Origin: an uncultured Oscillospiraceae bacterium
Lineage (GTDB): Bacteria > Bacillota > Clostridia > Oscillospirales > Acutalibacteraceae
Reading direction: 5' to 3'
Assembly: GCA_900553525.1 (NCBI GenBank)
Contig: USDZ01000064.1
Location: 1 to 8,519, forward strand
Length of the DNA stretch: 8,519 nt
Part shown: positions 5,473-8,519 of the stretch, piece after piece
Layout: every line of letters begins with the position of its first letter
Position numbering within the stretch: the stretch's first letter is position 1
Position numbers and translations under genes: made by a program
The notes under the pieces: generated by a model
Told to the model about the DNA's origin: nothing
Databases searched by the model: none
What the model saw: only the letters and a program-made list of their open reading frames with translations

Positions 5473-7242
5473 ATGCCGCTGCCGGAGAGTTTTTTGCAGG
5501 AGCTGCTCAGCCGCAGCGACATCGAGAGCGTCGTATCCTCCTATGTCCGTCTTAAGCGGCGCGGGCGCAATCTCGTAGGGCTTTGTCCTTTTCATGGGGA
5601 AAAGACCCCGTCCTTTAATCTCTATCCCGAAACCGCATCCTTTTATTGCTTTGGCTGCGGTGCGGGGGGGGATGTCATTACATTTATTAAAAAGATAGAA
5701 AATCTCGACTATCTTGACGCCGTTAAATTCCTGGCCGACCGGGCCGGGATGGCGATGCCGGAGAACAGAGAAAATAACGCCGCGTCAAGGTTGCGTCTCC
5801 GGATTCTTGAAGCCAATCGGGAGGCCGCCCGCTTTTATCACACATGCTTGTATGCACCAGAGGGAAGGGCGGGGCTTGACTACTATCATGCGCGGGGCTA
5901 TTCCGATGGAACCATCCGCCATTTTGGGTTGGGGTATGCTCCCGACGGTTTTGATCATCTGCGGGATCATTTGCGAAAAAAGGGGTTTCATGACGAGGAA
6001 CTGACGGCGGCCTGGCTATGCGGCCGAGGACGGAACAATCCGAACCATTTGTACGATATGTTTCGCAACCGGGTGATGATTCCTATCATCGATATCCGGG
6101 GTGGGGTTATCGCTTTTGGCGGCCGGGTCCTCGATCAATCCAAGCCGAAATATCTTAATTCGGGCGAGACTCTGGTGTTTAAGAAAACGAACAATTTGTT
6201 TGCCCTTAATTTTGCTAAAGCCGCGGGAGGCCGGCAACTCATCCTCTGCGAGGGATATATGGATGTCATCGCCTTGCACCAGGCCGGTTTTACCAATGCT
6301 GTGGCGGCGCTCGGCACCTCCTTTACCGCCGATCACGCCCGTTTGATTGCCCGGTATGCCGACGAGGTGATACTCATTTTTGACTCTGACGCGGCCGGGC
6401 AGAAAGGAGCTCAGCGGGCCATTGGCTTGCTGCGAGATACCGGCGTGCATATCCGCGTCGTTACGGTGCCGGATGGCAAGGATCCGGACGAGTTTATTCG
6501 GAAAAACGGCCCCGAAAGATTCAAACTGCTGCTTGAAAAGTCCGCAAACGACGTGGAATATCGCCTGATGGAACTCGGCCGCCGTCATATTCTGACCACG
6601 GCGGACGGTCGGGTCGCCTATCTGCGAGAAGCCGCTCAGATTTTGGCGGAACTGCAAAATCCCGTGGAGCGGGACGTGTACGCCGGCAGGCTGGCGGGGG
6701 AATTGTCCGTATCCAAAGATGCTTTGCTTGATCAGGTGCGGTATTGGATGGAAAAACGCCGTAAACAGCACAAGGGCAAACAAATGATCCAAATCGTTCG
6801 GAAGGCCGAAGGGCTGGTCAAAAAGGCAAACCCGGAGGCATCCGCCCATGTGCGGGCCGCCAGTGCGGAGGAAGCGTTGCTCGGACTTTTGCTGCTCAAT
6901 CCTGATCTGCTGCCGGAATCCAGACGCCTTCTCGCGCCCGAAGATGTGGTCACCACATTTAACCGGGAGTTATATAGCCGCCTTCTCGAAAGGCAGGAGA
7001 GCGGGCAGCCGGTGGAACTCGGTTTTTTGTCTGAGGATTTGGATGAGGAAGGCATGGGCTATGTTTCCCGGATGGTTCGAGATGCCAGGGAAAGAGCCGG
7101 TGCCGATCCGAAAGAAGAACTCCGGCGTTATGCCGGGATCATCCGGGAAGAGAAACAGTTGCTGGGACTCGATAACCCTTCAGAACTGACCCCGGAGCAA
7201 ATACAGGAAAAGCTTCGGCAGATGCGGGAGCGTAAAAAATAG
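5473..7242 (+). CDS. dnaG: DNA primase
   Basis: DnaG makes the RNA primers for lagging-strand synthesis in association with the DnaB helicase. The 589-residue protein has the N-terminal zinc-binding domain (Cys38, His41, Cys59, Cys62: CPFH and CFGC), the RNA polymerase core (about 110-370) with FRNRVMIPI and FGGRVL, and a TOPRIM fold with Glu260 (LCEGYMDV) and the DSD pair Asp304/Asp306 that bind metal. The last 150 or so residues form the helical helicase-interaction region. ATG at 5473 is preferred over GTG at 5455: a near-perfect GGAGGTGAT (5461-5469) sits seven bases before the ATG and downstream of the GTG. Nothing is truncated or missing. rpoD starts 29 bases after the stop, almost certainly in the same operon. 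Confidence 0.97.
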   Translation: MPLPESFLQELLSRSDIESVVSSYVRLKRRGRNLVGLCPFHGEKTPSFNLYPETASFYCFGCGAGGDVITFIKKIENLDYLDAVKFLADRAGMAMPENRENNAASRLRLRILEANREAARFYHTCLYAPEGRAGLDYYHARGYSDGTIRHFGLGYAPDGFDHLRDHLRKKGFHDEELTAAWLCGRGRNNPNHLYDMFRNRVMIPIIDIRGGVIAFGGRVLDQSKPKYLNSGETLVFKKTNNLFALNFAKAAGGRQLILCEGYMDVIALHQAGFTNAVAALGTSFTADHARLIARYADEVILIFDSDAAGQKGAQRAIGLLRDTGVHIRVVTVPDGKDPDEFIRKNGPERFKLLLEKSANDVEYRLMELGRRHILTTADGRVAYLREAAQILAELQNPVERDVYAGRLAGELSVSKDALLDQVRYWMEKRRKQHKGKQMIQIVRKAEGLVKKANPEASAHVRAASAEEALLGLLLLNPDLLPESRRLLAPEDVVTTFNRELYSRLLERQESGQPVELGFLSEDLDEEGMGYVSRMVRDARERAGADPKEELRRYAGIIREEKQLLGLDNPSELTPEQIQEKLRQMRERKK

Positions 7243-7271
7243 ATTCCAGTCGAAGTGGAAGGATGATCCAT

Positions 7272-8447
7272 ATGAATCAAAACGAATCCAAAATAATTGA
7301 GGAAATCAGCGAAGACCTGGATATGGCGGCGGCCGAGGCTATCCAAATGCCGGTTGTGAAAAAGGATAAAAAGGTGCAGATCAGCGATCTGGTGGAGATG
7401 GGACGCGCTAAAGGCAAGCTGACCACTCAGGAGATCATGGATGCGCTGGAGGATCTCGATTTCGATCCGGAGCAGATGGATAAACTTTATGAAACCCTGG
7501 AAAGCCAGAATATTGAGATCGTGGATGACTTTGCGGATACTGCATTCGACGATATCGAGTTTGTTCTCGACACCCCAGAAAACGATGAAGCGGAGCCGGC
7601 GGTCGGTACCGATGGGATCGCCATCGACGATCCGGTCAAGGTTTATCTGAAGGAAATCGGCCGGGTGCCTCTTCTCTCCTCTGAGGAGGAGATCGATCTG
7701 GCCATGCGGATCATGAACGGGGATGAGTATGCCAAAAAACGCTTGAGCGAGGCGAATCTCAGGCTGGTCGTGAGCATAGCCAAGCGATATGTCGGCCGGG
7801 GAATGCAATTTTTGGATCTGATCCAGGAAGGGAATCTGGGATTGATCAAAGCGGTAGAGAAGTTTGATTATACCAAGGGCTTTAAGTTTTCCACCTATGC
7901 CACCTGGTGGATCCGTCAGGCCATTACCCGCGCAATCGCCGATCAGGCGCGGACCATCCGGATCCCGGTCCATATGGTCGAGACTATCAACAAGGTCAAA
8001 AAGGTCTCGAGTCAGCTCCTGCACAAAAATGGGCACGAGCCGGTCGCCGAAGAGATTGCCCAAGAATTGGACATGCCGGTCGATAAAGTCAGGGAAATTA
8101 TGCGGGTCGCACAAGAACCTGTCTCTCTCGAAACTCCCATTGGGGAAGAAGAGGACAGTCACCTCGGGGATTTTATCCCGGATGACGAAGCGCCCGCTCC
8201 GGCGGACGCGGCGTCCCATACCCTGCTCAAAGAGCAGCTTGGGGATGTCTTGTCTACCTTGACTCCCAGAGAGGAGAAGGTGCTCCGGCTTCGTTTCGGT
8301 TTGGAGGACGGCCGTCCTCGCACTCTTGAAGAAGTGGGTAAAGAATTCGACGTTACAAGAGAACGGATCCGGCAGATTGAAGCCAAAGCTTTGCGCAAAC
8401 TTCGCCATCCCAGCCGGAGTAAGAAACTCAAGGATTTTTTGGATTGA
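7272..8447 (+). CDS. rpoD: RNA polymerase primary sigma factor (sigma-A/RpoD)
   Basis: This sigma factor directs RNA polymerase to housekeeping promoters, such as those seen upstream of the 5S and tRNA genes here. The 391-residue protein has region 1.1 (about 36-83), an acidic linker (84-112), region 1.2 (DPVKVYLKEIGRVPLL, 120-135), region 2 with LRLVVSIAKRY, LDLIQEGNLGLIKAVEKFDY and the -10-reading YATWWIRQAITRAI (209-222), region 3 (about 233-300), and region 4 ending in the helix-turn-helix TLEEVGKEFDVTRERIRQIEAKALRKL (351-377), which reads the -35 box. It is slightly longer than B. subtilis SigA. ATG at 7272 is chosen because AAGGA (7259-7263) lies eight bases upstream; the in-frame ATG at 7263 overlaps that site. 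dnaG lies just upstream, and a start for an Rrf2-like gene is 25 bases downstream. Confidence 0.97.
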   Translation: MNQNESKIIEEISEDLDMAAAEAIQMPVVKKDKKVQISDLVEMGRAKGKLTTQEIMDALEDLDFDPEQMDKLYETLESQNIEIVDDFADTAFDDIEFVLDTPENDEAEPAVGTDGIAIDDPVKVYLKEIGRVPLLSSEEEIDLAMRIMNGDEYAKKRLSEANLRLVVSIAKRYVGRGMQFLDLIQEGNLGLIKAVEKFDYTKGFKFSTYATWWIRQAITRAIADQARTIRIPVHMVETINKVKKVSSQLLHKNGHEPVAEEIAQELDMPVDKVREIMRVAQEPVSLETPIGEEEDSHLGDFIPDDEAPAPADAASHTLLKEQLGDVLSTLTPREEKVLRLRFGLEDGRPRTLEEVGKEFDVTRERIRQIEAKALRKLRHPSRSKKLKDFLD

Positions 8448-8472
8448 CCGTAATCGGAAAGGATGTACGGGT

Positions 8473-8519
8473 GTGCATATCAATCTGGAATCGGACTACG
8501 CGGCGAGAATCGTGTATTG
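8473..8519 (+). CDS. Rrf2-family transcriptional regulator, N-terminus only
   Basis: Only 15 codons are present before the window ends. From GTG at 8473 they read MHINLESDYAARIVY, which matches the typical opening of Rrf2 regulators (M-x-I-x-x-E-S-D-Y-A-x-R-x-V), the start of the winged helix-turn-helix. AAAGGA (8458-8463) lies nine bases upstream. Members include IscR, NsrR and CymR; many sense iron-sulfur clusters, nitric oxide or cysteine status through Cys residues that would lie beyond this window. The short gap from rpoD and lack of a terminator suggest cotranscription. The assignment rests on a very short match. Confidence 0.6.
   Translation, partial: MHINLESDYAARIVY

Noticed and set aside
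1..8519. Defence system, CRISPR array, prophage or insertion sequence
   Set aside because: I saw no array of regular repeats, no recognisable transposase, integrase or phage gene, and no terminal inverted repeats. Apart from the unknown protein and the edge fragments, the content is housekeeping.

Overview
The window looks like chromosomal core DNA from a low-to-mid GC Gram-positive bacterium of the Clostridia (moderately GC-rich, perhaps Oscillospiraceae-like; the family is a guess). The reasons are strong AGGAGG-type ribosome binding sites, many GTG start candidates, the block dgt-dnaG-rpoD in one direction, a zinc-type L31, ammonia-dependent AsnA, and tRNA and 5S genes with consensus sigma-A promoters. 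I see no insertion sequence, CRISPR array, prophage or defence system. Most genes are housekeeping.

Layout. Left edge (1-904): a possible partial reading frame of unknown identity, then a minus-strand membrane-anchored SGNH/GDSL hydrolase. The 905-1097 gap holds two divergent promoters. One drives the hydrolase leftward. The other drives an isolated 5S rRNA gene (1098-1213) rightward, and an intrinsic terminator follows it directly. Only 21 bases after that terminator comes asnA (aspartate-ammonia ligase), then an unrecognised 224-residue protein. Next is tRNA-Ser(GGA) behind a textbook promoter with an A/T tract upstream and an inverted repeat in its leader. rpmE (ribosomal protein L31) follows, with a short leader that can fold in alternative ways, and then a yigZ/IMPACT-family gene.

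The right half (4368-8447) is a macromolecular-synthesis cluster: a dGTPase-like HD phosphohydrolase (nucleotide pools), DNA primase DnaG (replication priming) and the primary sigma factor RpoD/SigA (transcription initiation). The window ends 47 bases into an Rrf2-type regulator that closely follows rpoD.

Together the genes supply translation parts (5S, tRNA-Ser, L31), asparagine, and the replication and transcription initiation machinery. The observations most worth checking are the 5S/asnA arrangement with no separate asnA promoter visible, the mutually exclusive hairpins before rpmE, the inverted repeat at the tRNA transcription start, and the Rrf2 gene placed directly after rpoD. None amounts to a demonstrated new system.
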